Notes under the pieces: generated by a model
Told to the model about the DNA's origin: nothing
What the model saw: only the letters and a program-made list of their open reading frames with translations
The model's database searches: none
Shown: one piece after another, positions 27,469 to 36,691 of the stretch
Numbering within the stretch: the stretch's first letter is position 1
Layout of the letters: each line of letters starts with the position of its first letter
Assembly (NCBI GenBank): GCA_012719345.1
Contig: JAAYAN010000217.1
Location: forward strand, 1 to 40,324
Length of the DNA stretch: 40,324 nt
Origin: Ignavibacteria bacterium
Lineage (GTDB): Bacteria > Bacteroidota > Ignavibacteria > Ignavibacteriales > Melioribacteraceae
Direction of reading: 5' to 3'
Translations under genes and position numbers: made by a program

Positions 27469-30400
27469 ATGAAATCAGCCAAAATATTAACTCTTGTACT
27501 ATGCGGAATATTTTTAACGGGATTTTTTCCGAAAAGTGAAAATGCGAAAATCCCGATATATTTAAACACTTCATATTCTTTTAAGGAAAGAGCCGCTGAT
27601 CTTGTTTCGAGATTAACGCTCGAGGAAAAACAAAGTCTTATTGGGAACAGTATGGCTGCTGTTCCCCGTTTAGGTATTAAACCATTTAATGTTTGGGGAG
27701 AAGCTCTACACGGAGTTATGGGCGGTTTCGGAATGAACCGGAACGAAGGTTCGCCTACTTCATTTCCGAACAGTGTTGCACTTGGCTCTTCCTGGGATCC
27801 TGATTTGATGCAAAGAGAAAGCAGCGCTATTTCTGATGAAGCGCGAGCTTTAAACTCTCCTGTTATTACCGGATTAACTTATTGGTCGCCTGTTGTTGAG
27901 CCTATCCGCGACCCGCGCTGGGGAAGAACAGGTGAATCTTACAGTGAAGATCCGTTTCTTGTTTCGCAAATTGCCGCCGGTTTTGTTAAAGGAATGATGG
28001 GAAACGATGACATTTATTTGAAGACTGTCCCTTGCGGAAAACACTATTTTGCTAACAACAGTGAGTTCGACCGCCACGTAAGCAGCTCGAATATGGACAG
28101 CCGGGATATGAGAGAATTTTACCTTCAACCATACAAAAAGTTAATTGAAGAAGATAATCTTCCTTCAATTATGTCGTCATATAATGCAGTTAACGGCGTG
28201 CCTACTTCGGCAAGCAAATTTTATCTTGATACACTCGCACGCAGAACTTACGGTCTTGACGGATATATTACAGGAGATTGCGCTGCAATTGAGGATATTT
28301 ATACAGGTCACTATTTTGTTAAAACTCCAGAAGAAGCAACAGCCGCCGGACTTAAAGCAGGCGTTGATATCGACTGCGGAAGCGTTTATCAAAAAAGCGC
28401 AATTGATGCTTTGAAAAAAGGACTTCTTACAATCGACGATATCGACAAAGCTTTGTTGAATATTTTTACAATCAGGATGAGATTAGGCGAATTCGATCCG
28501 CAGGAAAAGTCACCTTATTCACTTTATCAAAAAAGTATTATAGGGTCTGCTGCAAATAAACTTTTAGCAAAAGAGATTGCCACAAAAACCCCTGTCTTGT
28601 TGAAAAATGAAACTTCTGCAAAATCTGAAAAAAAGATTTTGCCGTTAAATCCTTCTAATCTTAATAAAATAGCTTTAATAGGACCTCAGTCGGATGATGT
28701 TGAATTGGGACCGTATTCCGGCAGACCTTCAAAAGAAAATTTAATTTCTCCGTTGAAAGGAATAACAAAATATCTTTCAGAAAGAAAATACAAAACTGAA
28801 ATTGTTCATTCATCCGGCGGAAACACATCAAACAAGAGCAATTTGTTTTATATCGCAGATTTTTCACTGCAAAAATCAAGCGGAGCATTAACGAAATTTG
28901 ATGCTACCAAGTTCAGTTCTGCCGCAAACGGAATAACAATCGGTTCAGGAATGGGTGAAGAAAATCAGGTAAGAACAATAAACGACGGCTCCTGGACGGC
29001 TTATAATAATGTTGATCTGACAGATGTTGACACAATTGTTATCAATCTTAATATACCTACTGAAGGCGGACTTGTTGAGGTAAGAACCGGCTCGCCGGAA
29101 GGAAATCTACTTACAATATTAGATGCTTCAGTAGCTTCCGGAGCAAAAGCCGGCGGAGTTTACGGAACCGGAACTAAAATGAAAGCCAAAATTAATAAAT
29201 TAGGATATAACGAACCGCAAACTCTCTATCTGGTTTATAAAGCTCCCGAAAATAAGGGAATTGACGAAGCAACAATTGATATGGCAAAAAATTCGGATGT
29301 TGCAATTATTTTTGTAGGAACAGATGAAAAAACCGCAACAGAAGAAGCCGACAGACTTACACTTTTATTGCCGGGGAATCAGGTAGAACTGATTAAGGCT
29401 GTTGCTGCGGTTAATCCAAACACTGTTGTTGTTATGCAGACTCTCGGCTGCGTTGAAGTTGAAGAATTTAAAAATCTTAAAAATATTCCGGGAATTATCT
29501 GGACAGGTTATAACGGTCAGGCTCAAGGTGATGCGATTGCCTCCATTCTTTTCGGCGATGCAAATCCCGGTGGAAAACTTAACGGCACATGGTACAAATC
29601 TGTAAAAGATTTACCTGAAATTACTGATTACACATTGAGGGGCGGAAAAGGAAAAAACGGGCGCACTTTCTGGTATTTTGATAAAGAGGTATCCTATGAA
29701 TTCGGATACGGCTTATCTTATACTACTTTTGAATATTCAAACTTCAGGATAAGTAAGAATTCAATTACGCCGAATGATAAAATTACAATAAGCACTTATG
29801 TAAAAAATACAGGCGGATATGATGGAGATGAAGTAGTTCAGATTTATATGACAACACCCGAAAGTCCTGCAGAACTGCAAAGACCGATAAAAAGATTGAA
29901 AGGATTTAAACGTGTTACCATACCTGCGGGTCAAACTAAAAAAGTTGATATTGAAATAAATTGCGCCGACCTTTGGTTTTGGGATATGGGAAAAGATAAA
30001 ATGACCTTTGATCAGGGAAAATATGTTTTTGAAATCGGAAGTTCGTCAAAAAATATTAAAGGAAAAGTTTCAGCAACAATGAGCGGTAAATTTATCCCTG
30101 AGTTAAAAACTGTTGTAGCAGATTGCGGTAAAATAGTTTTTAAAAAAGGAGCCGGTTCGCAAATATCTTTAACAGCCGCAATGACTGACGACAGCTTTTA
30201 TGATATTTCTAAAGCGTCTGTAACCTATTCAAATAATAATCCTGATGTTGCAGAAGCAGATAAAAACGGATTTGTTAAAGCAAAAGAAACCGGAGTAGCA
30301 ACTATTACTGCTAATGTTACAATTAACGGCAAAACAGTTTCAGGCAGTTTCCCGGTAAAAGTATTGCCGGAAATAAGTTTGTCAAAAATTACTGTCGGCG

Positions 30401-31299
30401 GTAAAAACATACCAGATTTTGATACAAAGAAATTCAGCTACAGCTACCTCTTCCCTTCTACGGTTAGAAATATTCCTAAAGTTGAAGCCTCAGCATCGGA
30501 TAAAGATATTATTGTTGATATTAAACAGGCAGAAAAAATTCCCGGGACGACAGTAATTACTTTAACTGATAAAATTTCTCTTGAACGGAAAACATACCTA
30601 ATCAATTTCGGTTATAATTCGGTTAATGATGAGTTTGATTCAAATAATCTAAACAGCCAATGGAATTGGATTAGAGAAAATAAAGGAAATTGGAGTTTAA
30701 GTAAAAATCAAGGAAATCTTACAATTTCAGTGAAAGACGGAGGATTAAAAGAAACCAGCAATAACGCTGAAAACCTAATCTTACAAAACGCAAATTCGGA
30801 CTGGACAGTTGAAACAAAAATTAAATTTTCCCGAATACCATCCGGTTTATCGCAGCATTCCGGCGTAATTGCATATCAGGATGATGATAATTACTTGATG
30901 CTCGTTTACGGTGCAGGGGCAAGATTAAGAGGTCCGGCAGGTAATCAAAGCGGTTCAGTCTATTTAATTTCCGAAGAAAACGGGAATATGAAAACTATTG
31001 AGACAATTAATTTGGATGCAGATTTCTTAAAAAATAACATAATTTATTTCAAGATGGAAAAAGTTGGAGAAACCTACTCTGCTTCATATTCCTCAGATAA
31101 TAAAAACTTTAAAAATGCAGGAAGCACGAAAATTTTGTTAAAGAATTTAAATGCCGGAATAATCGCCTGCGAAGGAATTCCTGATCCGCGGATGGCGTTT
31201 TTTATGAATATGAGAAACGAAGGGAAAAAGGAAACTGCCGAAAGTCCGTTAGAAGTTTCAGTTGATTATTTCCATATTAACAACAGTGGAATTAAATGA
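27469..31299 (+). CDS. Giant multidomain GH3 glycosidase, copy 2
   Basis: A 1276-residue tandem paralogue of the gene upstream with the same order: signal peptide, GH3 barrel (nucleophile D270 in YITGDCAAIED), alpha/beta sandwich with an inserted CBM6-like jelly roll, fibronectin-type, Big2-like, cadherin-like and concanavalin-like domains. Differences cluster around the active site: GDCGAIS became GDCAAIE, and the loop after WGEALHG is GVMGGFGMNRNEGS instead of GIQGRNNNSGM, so the two may prefer different chain lengths or sugars. The last four bases (ATGA) overlap the start of the next gene, so the propeller protein is translationally coupled to it. Both copies lack a T9SS sorting domain. 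Confidence 0.93.
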   Translation: MKSAKILTLVLCGIFLTGFFPKSENAKIPIYLNTSYSFKERAADLVSRLTLEEKQSLIGNSMAAVPRLGIKPFNVWGEALHGVMGGFGMNRNEGSPTSFPNSVALGSSWDPDLMQRESSAISDEARALNSPVITGLTYWSPVVEPIRDPRWGRTGESYSEDPFLVSQIAAGFVKGMMGNDDIYLKTVPCGKHYFANNSEFDRHVSSSNMDSRDMREFYLQPYKKLIEEDNLPSIMSSYNAVNGVPTSASKFYLDTLARRTYGLDGYITGDCAAIEDIYTGHYFVKTPEEATAAGLKAGVDIDCGSVYQKSAIDALKKGLLTIDDIDKALLNIFTIRMRLGEFDPQEKSPYSLYQKSIIGSAANKLLAKEIATKTPVLLKNETSAKSEKKILPLNPSNLNKIALIGPQSDDVELGPYSGRPSKENLISPLKGITKYLSERKYKTEIVHSSGGNTSNKSNLFYIADFSLQKSSGALTKFDATKFSSAANGITIGSGMGEENQVRTINDGSWTAYNNVDLTDVDTIVINLNIPTEGGLVEVRTGSPEGNLLTILDASVASGAKAGGVYGTGTKMKAKINKLGYNEPQTLYLVYKAPENKGIDEATIDMAKNSDVAIIFVGTDEKTATEEADRLTLLLPGNQVELIKAVAAVNPNTVVVMQTLGCVEVEEFKNLKNIPGIIWTGYNGQAQGDAIASILFGDANPGGKLNGTWYKSVKDLPEITDYTLRGGKGKNGRTFWYFDKEVSYEFGYGLSYTTFEYSNFRISKNSITPNDKITISTYVKNTGGYDGDEVVQIYMTTPESPAELQRPIKRLKGFKRVTIPAGQTKKVDIEINCADLWFWDMGKDKMTFDQGKYVFEIGSSSKNIKGKVSATMSGKFIPELKTVVADCGKIVFKKGAGSQISLTAAMTDDSFYDISKASVTYSNNNPDVAEADKNGFVKAKETGVATITANVTINGKTVSGSFPVKVLPEISLSKITVGGKNIPDFDTKKFSYSYLFPSTVRNIPKVEASASDKDIIVDIKQAEKIPGTTVITLTDKISLERKTYLINFGYNSVNDEFDSNNLNSQWNWIRENKGNWSLSKNQGNLTISVKDGGLKETSNNAENLILQNANSDWTVETKIKFSRIPSGLSQHSGVIAYQDDDNYLMLVYGAGARLRGPAGNQSGSVYLISEENGNMKTIETINLDADFLKNNIIYFKMEKVGETYSASYSSDNKNFKNAGSTKILLKNLNAGIIACEGIPDPRMAFFMNMRNEGKKETAESPLEVSVDYFHINNSGIK

Positions 31300-32258
31300 T
31301 TTTGAGACTTAAACGCTTTTTTGAAATGTTTTTGATTCAAAGAAAATCATTCTGCATCGTTTTTCTATTTGCAATCAGTCAAGTTTTTGCGGAGAATGAT
31401 AATAACAGTTACAGGCAGATAATCCAGTTTCAGGAGACAATATTTACTTTAAGCGCCGATTCAAGAATAGATATTATTTCAAACGACGGCGAGAAAAACA
31501 CAATTTTTAAAAATGACGATTTAAAACTGAATTGTCTGGCAGCAAATGATGAAATCTTAATTTTAGCTGGAAATAAGGGAGTTATATATTATTCAAATAA
31601 TGGGAAAGAATTCGAATCTGCTAAAACCGAAACTGATAAAAATATTTACAGTATTGTTTATAAAAACGGGATATTTTTAGCAGGTTCCGAAAAAGGAGAG
31701 ATTCAGATTTCGGAAGACGGAAAAATTTGGACTAATTTAAAAACAGAAGCTGCCGGAGATATTATTTCAATTTCTGCAAACAATTCAATTTTTATCGGGG
31801 TTACAAACGAGGGCGAGATAATTCAATCGGGAAACGGATTTAATTGGAAAGTTGCAAATTTTAACAAAAATTATGCGGGCTTTATTCCTTATACAGAATT
31901 CATAAAAATTCTTGCAATCGAAAACAGCATAATTATAATCGGCGTTCACGATGACGGCTCACCGGCAATCCTGCTCTCAACTCTTGGCAATGTTTGGAAT
32001 GAAAGACTCCCTTTTTATTATGATGAAGAAGGCATTATAAAATATTTGTCATCCAAACCAAACGATGTTATCTTTGATTATGAAAATGATCAATTCATTT
32101 TAGCTTGCAATAACGGGGAATTGTTAAGTTTGCCGTCCTGCTCGCGTTGTAACAAATATGTAAAAGTATCGGATAAAAATTTACAGTCATTAGTAAGTAT
32201 AAAAAGCAGTTTAATAATTGTCGGTAATGATTTTTCTATTTTTAAATATAGCTTTTAG
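31296..32258 (+). CDS. Small secreted beta-propeller-like protein coupled to GH3 copy 2
   Basis: A 320-residue protein whose ATG overlaps the GH3 stop (ATGA), so translation is coupled. A hydrophobic export segment ends near SQVFA (about residue 31); ATG 31326 would give a shorter signal but loses the overlap. The rest is a run of short beta repeats with the pattern 'G.I..S.dG..W' (GEIQISEDGKIWTNL, GEIIQSGNGFNWKV, SNNGKEF), as in BNR/YCF48-like propellers. A C-S-R-C pair near residue 286 is not a heme motif (no CxxCH). No catalytic residues are assigned. It could be a sialidase-fold hydrolase, a carbohydrate sensor or an assembly helper for the GH3 protein; none is proven. Confidence 0.75.
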   Translation: MILRLKRFFEMFLIQRKSFCIVFLFAISQVFAENDNNSYRQIIQFQETIFTLSADSRIDIISNDGEKNTIFKNDDLKLNCLAANDEILILAGNKGVIYYSNNGKEFESAKTETDKNIYSIVYKNGIFLAGSEKGEIQISEDGKIWTNLKTEAAGDIISISANNSIFIGVTNEGEIIQSGNGFNWKVANFNKNYAGFIPYTEFIKILAIENSIIIIGVHDDGSPAILLSTLGNVWNERLPFYYDEEGIIKYLSSKPNDVIFDYENDQFILACNNGELLSLPSCSRCNKYVKVSDKNLQSLVSIKSSLIIVGNDFSIFKYSF

Positions 32259-32343
32259 CATTATCTTTTTATAATAGGAATGAAATTTTAAATTAAATAC
32301 TTAAAAAACTTGATTTGCCAATAAAATAGTGAGGTATCGCCAA

Positions 32344-33465
32344 ATGAAAAAAGTAATTTTACTTTTTATTTTGTTTGCAGTAGCATTTCCGCTTGAAACA
32401 CTAAAAGCACAGACAGTAAAAGAAAAGAAAAAAGTTATTCGCGGAGAGCAGGCGCCGCTTGCCAATCCGGGTCAAAAGAATTTTGGAGGACCGCCTCCAA
32501 CAGGAAGTCCGATGAGACCAAGGATGCAAGAACCCCAAATAGCTACGGTTTCATTAGATGATATTAATATGAGCGACCCGTTTATTTTTCCTGATGAAAA
32601 AACTAAAACTTATTATTTAACAGGAACAGGCGGACGTCTTTATAAAAGTACAGATTTGAAAATGTGGACCGGTCCGTATAAAATTATCGATTTAACCGGC
32701 ACTTGGATGGACGGGCAGTTTGTAGCAGCCGCTGAAATACATCATATCGGTGATAAATATTATTTAGCCGGAACTTGGAATGATCACAGTAATCCGATTG
32801 AAAATATACCTAGAAGATACAATGTTCCGCGTAATCAGACACAATTATTGGTTTCCGATAAACCCGAAGGTCCTTATTCTCCTTTAGTAAAAGAGTATGA
32901 TTTTTGTCTTGGTCCTGAAGATTGGGATATTATCGACGGTACTCTGTATCAAGAAAATGATACGACATATATGGTATTTGTTCACGAATGGACACAAATT
33001 ATTGACGGAACAATGGATTATATGCCTCTTTCAAAAGACCTTACACGAAGAACTGCCGAACCGACTACAATATTCCGTGCAAGTGAAGCCTCTTGGTCAA
33101 AAGAAATGAACAGTATCGGCGAGGCTACTTTTGGTATGAAAATGCCCGGCTGGGTTACAGATGGTCCGCAGCTTTTCAGAACGCAGACCGGAAAATTAGG
33201 AATGTTATGGGCTACTTGGGGTGTTAAACGTTATTTGCAAGGAATCTGTTATTCCGAATCCGGTTCTATTAAAGGTCCGTGGATACAAGAAAACGAACCA
33301 TTTAAGGACGATAATTCCGGTCATGGGATGTTGTTCACCACATTTGAAGGAAAACGATTATTCATCATACATCATGCTGAAGACAAAGGTCCGCGTAAAC
33401 CTCAAATATATGAAGTGGACGATTCCGGAGATAAGTTAATTCTTGGTAAAAGATATCAACCATAA
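32344..33465 (+). CDS. Secreted GH43-family glycosidase with Asp in place of the usual Glu motif
   Basis: ATG 32344 follows a GAGG site at 32331-32334 and begins a typical signal peptide (MKKVILLFILFAVAFPLETLKAQ), giving 373 residues; a GTG at 32329 is an unlikely start. A low-complexity linker rich in Pro/Gly (about 40-60) precedes the propeller. General base is D78 in NMSDPFIF; the modulating Asp is D198 in DIIDGTLYQEND. Where most GH43 proteins have a Glu-Gly-Pro general acid, this one reads VTDGPQLF (D273), a form I recall in a GH43 branch. The acid could instead be E131 in AAAEIHHIGDKYY. Probably xylosidase/arabinosidase-like; specificity unknown. Confidence 0.85.
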   Translation: MKKVILLFILFAVAFPLETLKAQTVKEKKKVIRGEQAPLANPGQKNFGGPPPTGSPMRPRMQEPQIATVSLDDINMSDPFIFPDEKTKTYYLTGTGGRLYKSTDLKMWTGPYKIIDLTGTWMDGQFVAAAEIHHIGDKYYLAGTWNDHSNPIENIPRRYNVPRNQTQLLVSDKPEGPYSPLVKEYDFCLGPEDWDIIDGTLYQENDTTYMVFVHEWTQIIDGTMDYMPLSKDLTRRTAEPTTIFRASEASWSKEMNSIGEATFGMKMPGWVTDGPQLFRTQTGKLGMLWATWGVKRYLQGICYSESGSIKGPWIQENEPFKDDNSGHGMLFTTFEGKRLFIIHHAEDKGPRKPQIYEVDDSGDKLILGKRYQP

Positions 33466-33581
33466 TTGTTATTTTGCTTATTGTTTTTTTTGAAAATATT
33501 TAATGAGAAATATCTAAATAAAAAATGGGATTTTTGCCCATTTAAAATTACAAAACAACCTAAATTACATGAGGATCTATT

Positions 33582-34298
33582 ATGAAAATGTTCCAGAAAA
33601 TTTGGAAGCCGGTCGTTGGACTTCTGATTGTTTTTTTACTTCAAGGGTATTCATTAACCGCAGATGAGGTTACTAATGATGCTCTAAAACCATATTTTGC
33701 TCCCGCCAAATCTACACCTTTGGCTACAGATGCTGATGGTTTTCTTCAAAGATGGCTTCTGCTTGAACCTATTGAAAAACCAAACCGCACTAACACTGTA
33801 TTTGTAGATAGTTATTTACGCGAACATCTTACTAAAGAATACTTCCCGAAACAATTTACAGTAATGCCAAAAGACGGCGACAAAATAACTGTTGAAGGAA
33901 AAGAACTAAAATGGCATGCATTGGATGCACAAAACTTCAATGTAAAGTTGTTTCGTTTTGCTGCCGGATTAGAAAAGCCAATTTACGGTGTTCTTTTTTA
34001 TGCAATAACAGTTGTAGATTGTCCTGAAGAAATGAAAAATGTTAGAATGGCTGTTGGTTCAAACTCTGCTTCAATGTGGTGGCTTAACGGACAGGAAGCT
34101 GTTATACTTTCTGGCGACAGAAGAATGGTAATGGACGATTGCGTATCAAAAAGATTAACCCTTAAAAAAGGCGCTAATATTATACGCGGCATGGTAATTA
34201 ATGGTCCGGGAATGAGTGATTTCTGCGTGCGTTTTATCGACGAAAAAGGAAATCCGGTTAAAAACATAAAAGTTGACTTTGCAGCATATAAAAAATAA
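33582..34298 (+). CDS. Secreted protein of unknown function with a galactose-binding-like fold pattern
   Basis: A 238-residue protein with a signal segment at about 1-26. I do not recognise a named family. The N-terminal part (about 45-85) reads DGFLQRWLLLEPIEKPNRTNTVFVDSYL, and the C-terminal half (about 165-225) has MWWLNGQEAV...RLTLKKGANIIRGMVINGPG. The 'LNG....LKKG.N' pattern is typical of galactose-binding-like jelly rolls, where the loop after LNG and the strand of the LKKGxN turn face each other. There is no catalytic triad. In some acetylxylan esterases a similar RWLLLEPI block precedes the enzyme domain, so it may be a free-standing carbohydrate-binding subunit. It lies between two GH43 genes, 116 bases after one and 43 before the other. 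Confidence 0.7.
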   Translation: MKMFQKIWKPVVGLLIVFLLQGYSLTADEVTNDALKPYFAPAKSTPLATDADGFLQRWLLLEPIEKPNRTNTVFVDSYLREHLTKEYFPKQFTVMPKDGDKITVEGKELKWHALDAQNFNVKLFRFAAGLEKPIYGVLFYAITVVDCPEEMKNVRMAVGSNSASMWWLNGQEAVILSGDRRMVMDDCVSKRLTLKKGANIIRGMVINGPGMSDFCVRFIDEKGNPVKNIKVDFAAYKK

Positions 34299-34341
34299 AC
34301 TGAAAATAATTTTAAATAAATGATATGAATTTGGAGGTTAA

Positions 34342-35793
34342 ATGAAGTCCTATATTTATTCGGTAGCGGTTACCGCTATTCTTTTTGTTTTATTTTCCGG
34401 TTTGGACTTTGCTCAAACTGGAGACCCATATATTCACGATCCATCAACAATTGCTGAATGTGATGGGAAATATTATACATTCGGTACCGGTGCCGGCGGT
34501 TTAATTTCAGAAGACGGCTGGACTTGGAATTCTGGCGGTGTTCGTCCCGGCGGCGGTGTTGCTCCCGATATTATTAAAATCGGTGACCGTTATTATGTTA
34601 CTTATGCAAAAGGCGGCGGAGGTTTAGCTGGAGGTCATGCAAGTAACGTTTATGTAATGTGGACAAAAACTCTTGATCCTGCTTCACCTGATTTTGGTTA
34701 TCACGATGAAACAATTGTAGCATCATCCGATGGTATTGAAGATTGCGATGCTATCGATTCAGCTTTTCTGCTTGATCCTAATGATGGACGTTTATGGTTA
34801 AGTTACGGTACTTATTTCGGGTTTATCAGACTTATTGAACTCGATCCTAAAACCGGAAAAAGAATGCCTGGCAATGAAGCAATTGATATTGCTATTGACT
34901 GCGAAGCTACAGCTATGATGTATCGTGACGGATGGTATTATTTATTAGGTACTCACGGAACCTGCTGCGATGGTCCTAACTCAACTTATAACATTCGTGT
35001 TGGTCGCTCTAAAAAAATTACAGGTCCTTACATTGATAATTTGGGAATCCCAATGTTAAAAGGCGGCGGAAAACTTGTTGCTGCTGCAGTCGGGAAATAC
35101 CAAGGTCCAGGTCACTTTGGCTTAGTTGATCTTGGTGATGATGTTCAAAAATGTTCATTCCATTACGAGTCAGATTTAGATAGAAACGGATTAAGTGTTT
35201 TAGCAATCCGTCCGCTTCTTTGGAAAAACGGCTGGCCATTAGCTGGTGATGAATTCAGACAAGGAACATATCAGATTCAGTCAGAAGGCAGCGGTTACGG
35301 ATTAGAAATTGCTGTTGATTTTGTTAGACTTCAAGGCGGGATGCGCTTTTTTAGACGCGATAAAAACGCTCCAATTAAACCTATTGCTCCTCAGGTTCTT
35401 GCTGATGTTGATAGCGGCTGGTCAAAAGGAAATATTGAAGTTCGTATCGGTGATTTTATGAATAGACCACACCAGAAATGGACAATAACTCCGGTTGAAA
35501 ATGCTGGCGGTTATTTTGGCGCACCGTTTTATAAAATAACTATTGAAGGAACAGAAAGAGCTTTGGCAGCTACTGCTGAATTAGAAGTTACAACTGTCCC
35601 ATCTTTTACAGGCGCTCCTGAACAGCTTTGGCAAATCGATCAGTTAATTGACGGTTCTTATCGTATTATGCCTAAAAAGATTCCTAATTCAGATGAGAAA
35701 TTAGCTCTTACTGCAGTTGGTTACAGTACACCGACTTTAGCAAAGTTTGATCCGAAAAGCGACAGAGCAAAATGGAATTTTAAACTTCCATAA
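34342..35793 (+). CDS. Secreted GH43 arabinanase-like protein with C-terminal ricin-like domain
   Basis: A 483-residue protein, signal peptide to about LDFAQ (residue 25). The propeller (about 28-305) has base D33 in YIHDPSTI, modulator D139 in CDAIDSAFLLDPNDG and acid E188 in IDCEATAM, the set seen in alpha-1,5-L-arabinanases and exo-arabinanases. A Cys pair in GTCCDG sits close to the acid. Residues about 310-480 look like a beta-trefoil ricin-type lectin (QGTYQIQSEGSGYGLEI, QLWQIDQLIDGSYRIMP, AKWNFKL). Likely to act on arabinan or arabinose side chains at the cell surface or in the periplasm. It is the last gene before the strong terminator at 35804, closing the long collinear cluster. Confidence 0.9.
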   Translation: MKSYIYSVAVTAILFVLFSGLDFAQTGDPYIHDPSTIAECDGKYYTFGTGAGGLISEDGWTWNSGGVRPGGGVAPDIIKIGDRYYVTYAKGGGGLAGGHASNVYVMWTKTLDPASPDFGYHDETIVASSDGIEDCDAIDSAFLLDPNDGRLWLSYGTYFGFIRLIELDPKTGKRMPGNEAIDIAIDCEATAMMYRDGWYYLLGTHGTCCDGPNSTYNIRVGRSKKITGPYIDNLGIPMLKGGGKLVAAAVGKYQGPGHFGLVDLGDDVQKCSFHYESDLDRNGLSVLAIRPLLWKNGWPLAGDEFRQGTYQIQSEGSGYGLEIAVDFVRLQGGMRFFRRDKNAPIKPIAPQVLADVDSGWSKGNIEVRIGDFMNRPHQKWTITPVENAGGYFGAPFYKITIEGTERALAATAELEVTTVPSFTGAPEQLWQIDQLIDGSYRIMPKKIPNSDEKLALTAVGYSTPTLAKFDPKSDRAKWNFKLP

Positions 35794-35803
35794 ATGTTTT
35801 TCC

Positions 35804-35834
35804 AAAAGGCACTCTTTTAAAAGAGTGCTTTTTT
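35804..35834 (+). terminator. Strong rho-independent terminator ending the glycosidase cluster
   Basis: GCACTC (35809-35814) pairs with GAGTGC (35823-35828) across a TTTTAAAA core, flanked by an A run before and a T run after. It lies 11 bases beyond the stop of the arabinanase gene. The flanking A/T runs could make it work in both directions. Confidence 0.9.
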
Positions 35835-35975
35835 CTTTCCTTCCGCATACCGTACCCTGTAAAAGCATTACTTTGAAACAAAATAAAAAATTTGGATAAT
35901 ATTTTGTTGATTGAATATTCCGACTTTTAGTTGTAACTTAATGCATAACAAATGTTGGAAATTCAAAATAAATAT

Positions 35976-35980
35976 GGAGG
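35976..35980 (+). promoter_or_regulatory. Ribosome binding site for the duplicated-domain protein
   Basis: GGAGG four bases before ATG 35985 supports this start over the upstream ATG at 35952, which would place 11 extra residues before the signal peptide. Confidence 0.65.
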
Positions 35981-35984
35981 AAAA

Positions 35985-36620
35985 ATGAAAGGCTGTATCA
36001 CACTGTTTTTAGTTATCTTACTTGGGTCATTTAGTTTAGCGCAGGGTTTGAACGGAAAATGGAAAGGAAATGTAAGCACACCAAACGGCGATATGGAACT
36101 CGTATTTAATTTTAAAGCTACCGATGCTTCTCTTACTGGAGATATTACATCTGCAATGGGTTCAATTCCTATTGAAAACGGAAAAGTTAATGGAAATGAA
36201 TTCTCTTATGATATCAATATTAATGGAAGTGTTTTCAGCAATTCAGGAAAACTTGAAGGCGATATTATTAAAATTAGCAACCCGATGATGGAAGAAGGTA
36301 TGATTTTAAATAGAGTTTCTGACAAATCCAAAATTGACGGAAAGTGGAATGGAACTGCTAGCAGTCCTCAAGGTGAATTTAAACTTACTTTTACATTTGC
36401 AGTTGATGGGAACAAATTAACCGGTAAAAATTCATCAGATATGGGTGAAGTTGATTTAACTAATGGTGTTGTTAACGGAAATGATTTTTCGTTTGATGTT
36501 GATATGGGCGGAATGGTAATCAGCCACAAATGCAAATATATGCCAGACGACTCAATTGAAGTAAAAGCTCTTGTTATGGAAAATGAAATGATTATGAAAT
36601 TAACTAGAGCATCACAATAA
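35985..36620 (+). CDS. Small secreted protein made of two copies of one beta domain
   Basis: From ATG 35985 the protein has 211 residues and a signal peptide ending near FSLAQ (about residue 19). The mature part is a tandem duplication: copy one begins LNGKWKGNVSTPNGDMELVF, copy two IDGKWNGTASSPQGEFKLTF, each about 90 residues. Both share the layout G-KW-G, then a P-x-G turn, L-x-F-x-F, LTG, MG, and a VNGNxFSxD strand. The pattern resembles short lipocalin-like or avidin-like barrels seen as secreted proteins of unknown role. No catalytic residues are visible. It has its own leader after the cluster terminator, and a long hairpin lies 72 bases downstream. A binding function for a small molecule or oligosaccharide is only a guess. 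Confidence 0.8.
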   Translation: MKGCITLFLVILLGSFSLAQGLNGKWKGNVSTPNGDMELVFNFKATDASLTGDITSAMGSIPIENGKVNGNEFSYDININGSVFSNSGKLEGDIIKISNPMMEEGMILNRVSDKSKIDGKWNGTASSPQGEFKLTFTFAVDGNKLTGKNSSDMGEVDLTNGVVNGNDFSFDVDMGGMVISHKCKYMPDDSIEVKALVMENEMIMKLTRASQ

Positions 36621-36691
36621 AATTTAAATTGCAGCTGTTATTCTTGATTTTTACAACTCGTGAATAAAATGCCTAAAAATAAGAATTAAAT

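Noticed and set aside
32123-32160. C-S-R-C pair in the propeller protein as a cytochrome heme site
   Set aside because: The required His after the second Cys is missing (Asn instead), so it is not a CxxCH motif.
33523-33543. Small hairpin (AAATGGG/CCCATTT) between the GH43 gene and the orphan gene
   Set aside because: Seven pairs, no T run on the plus strand; too weak to call a terminator.
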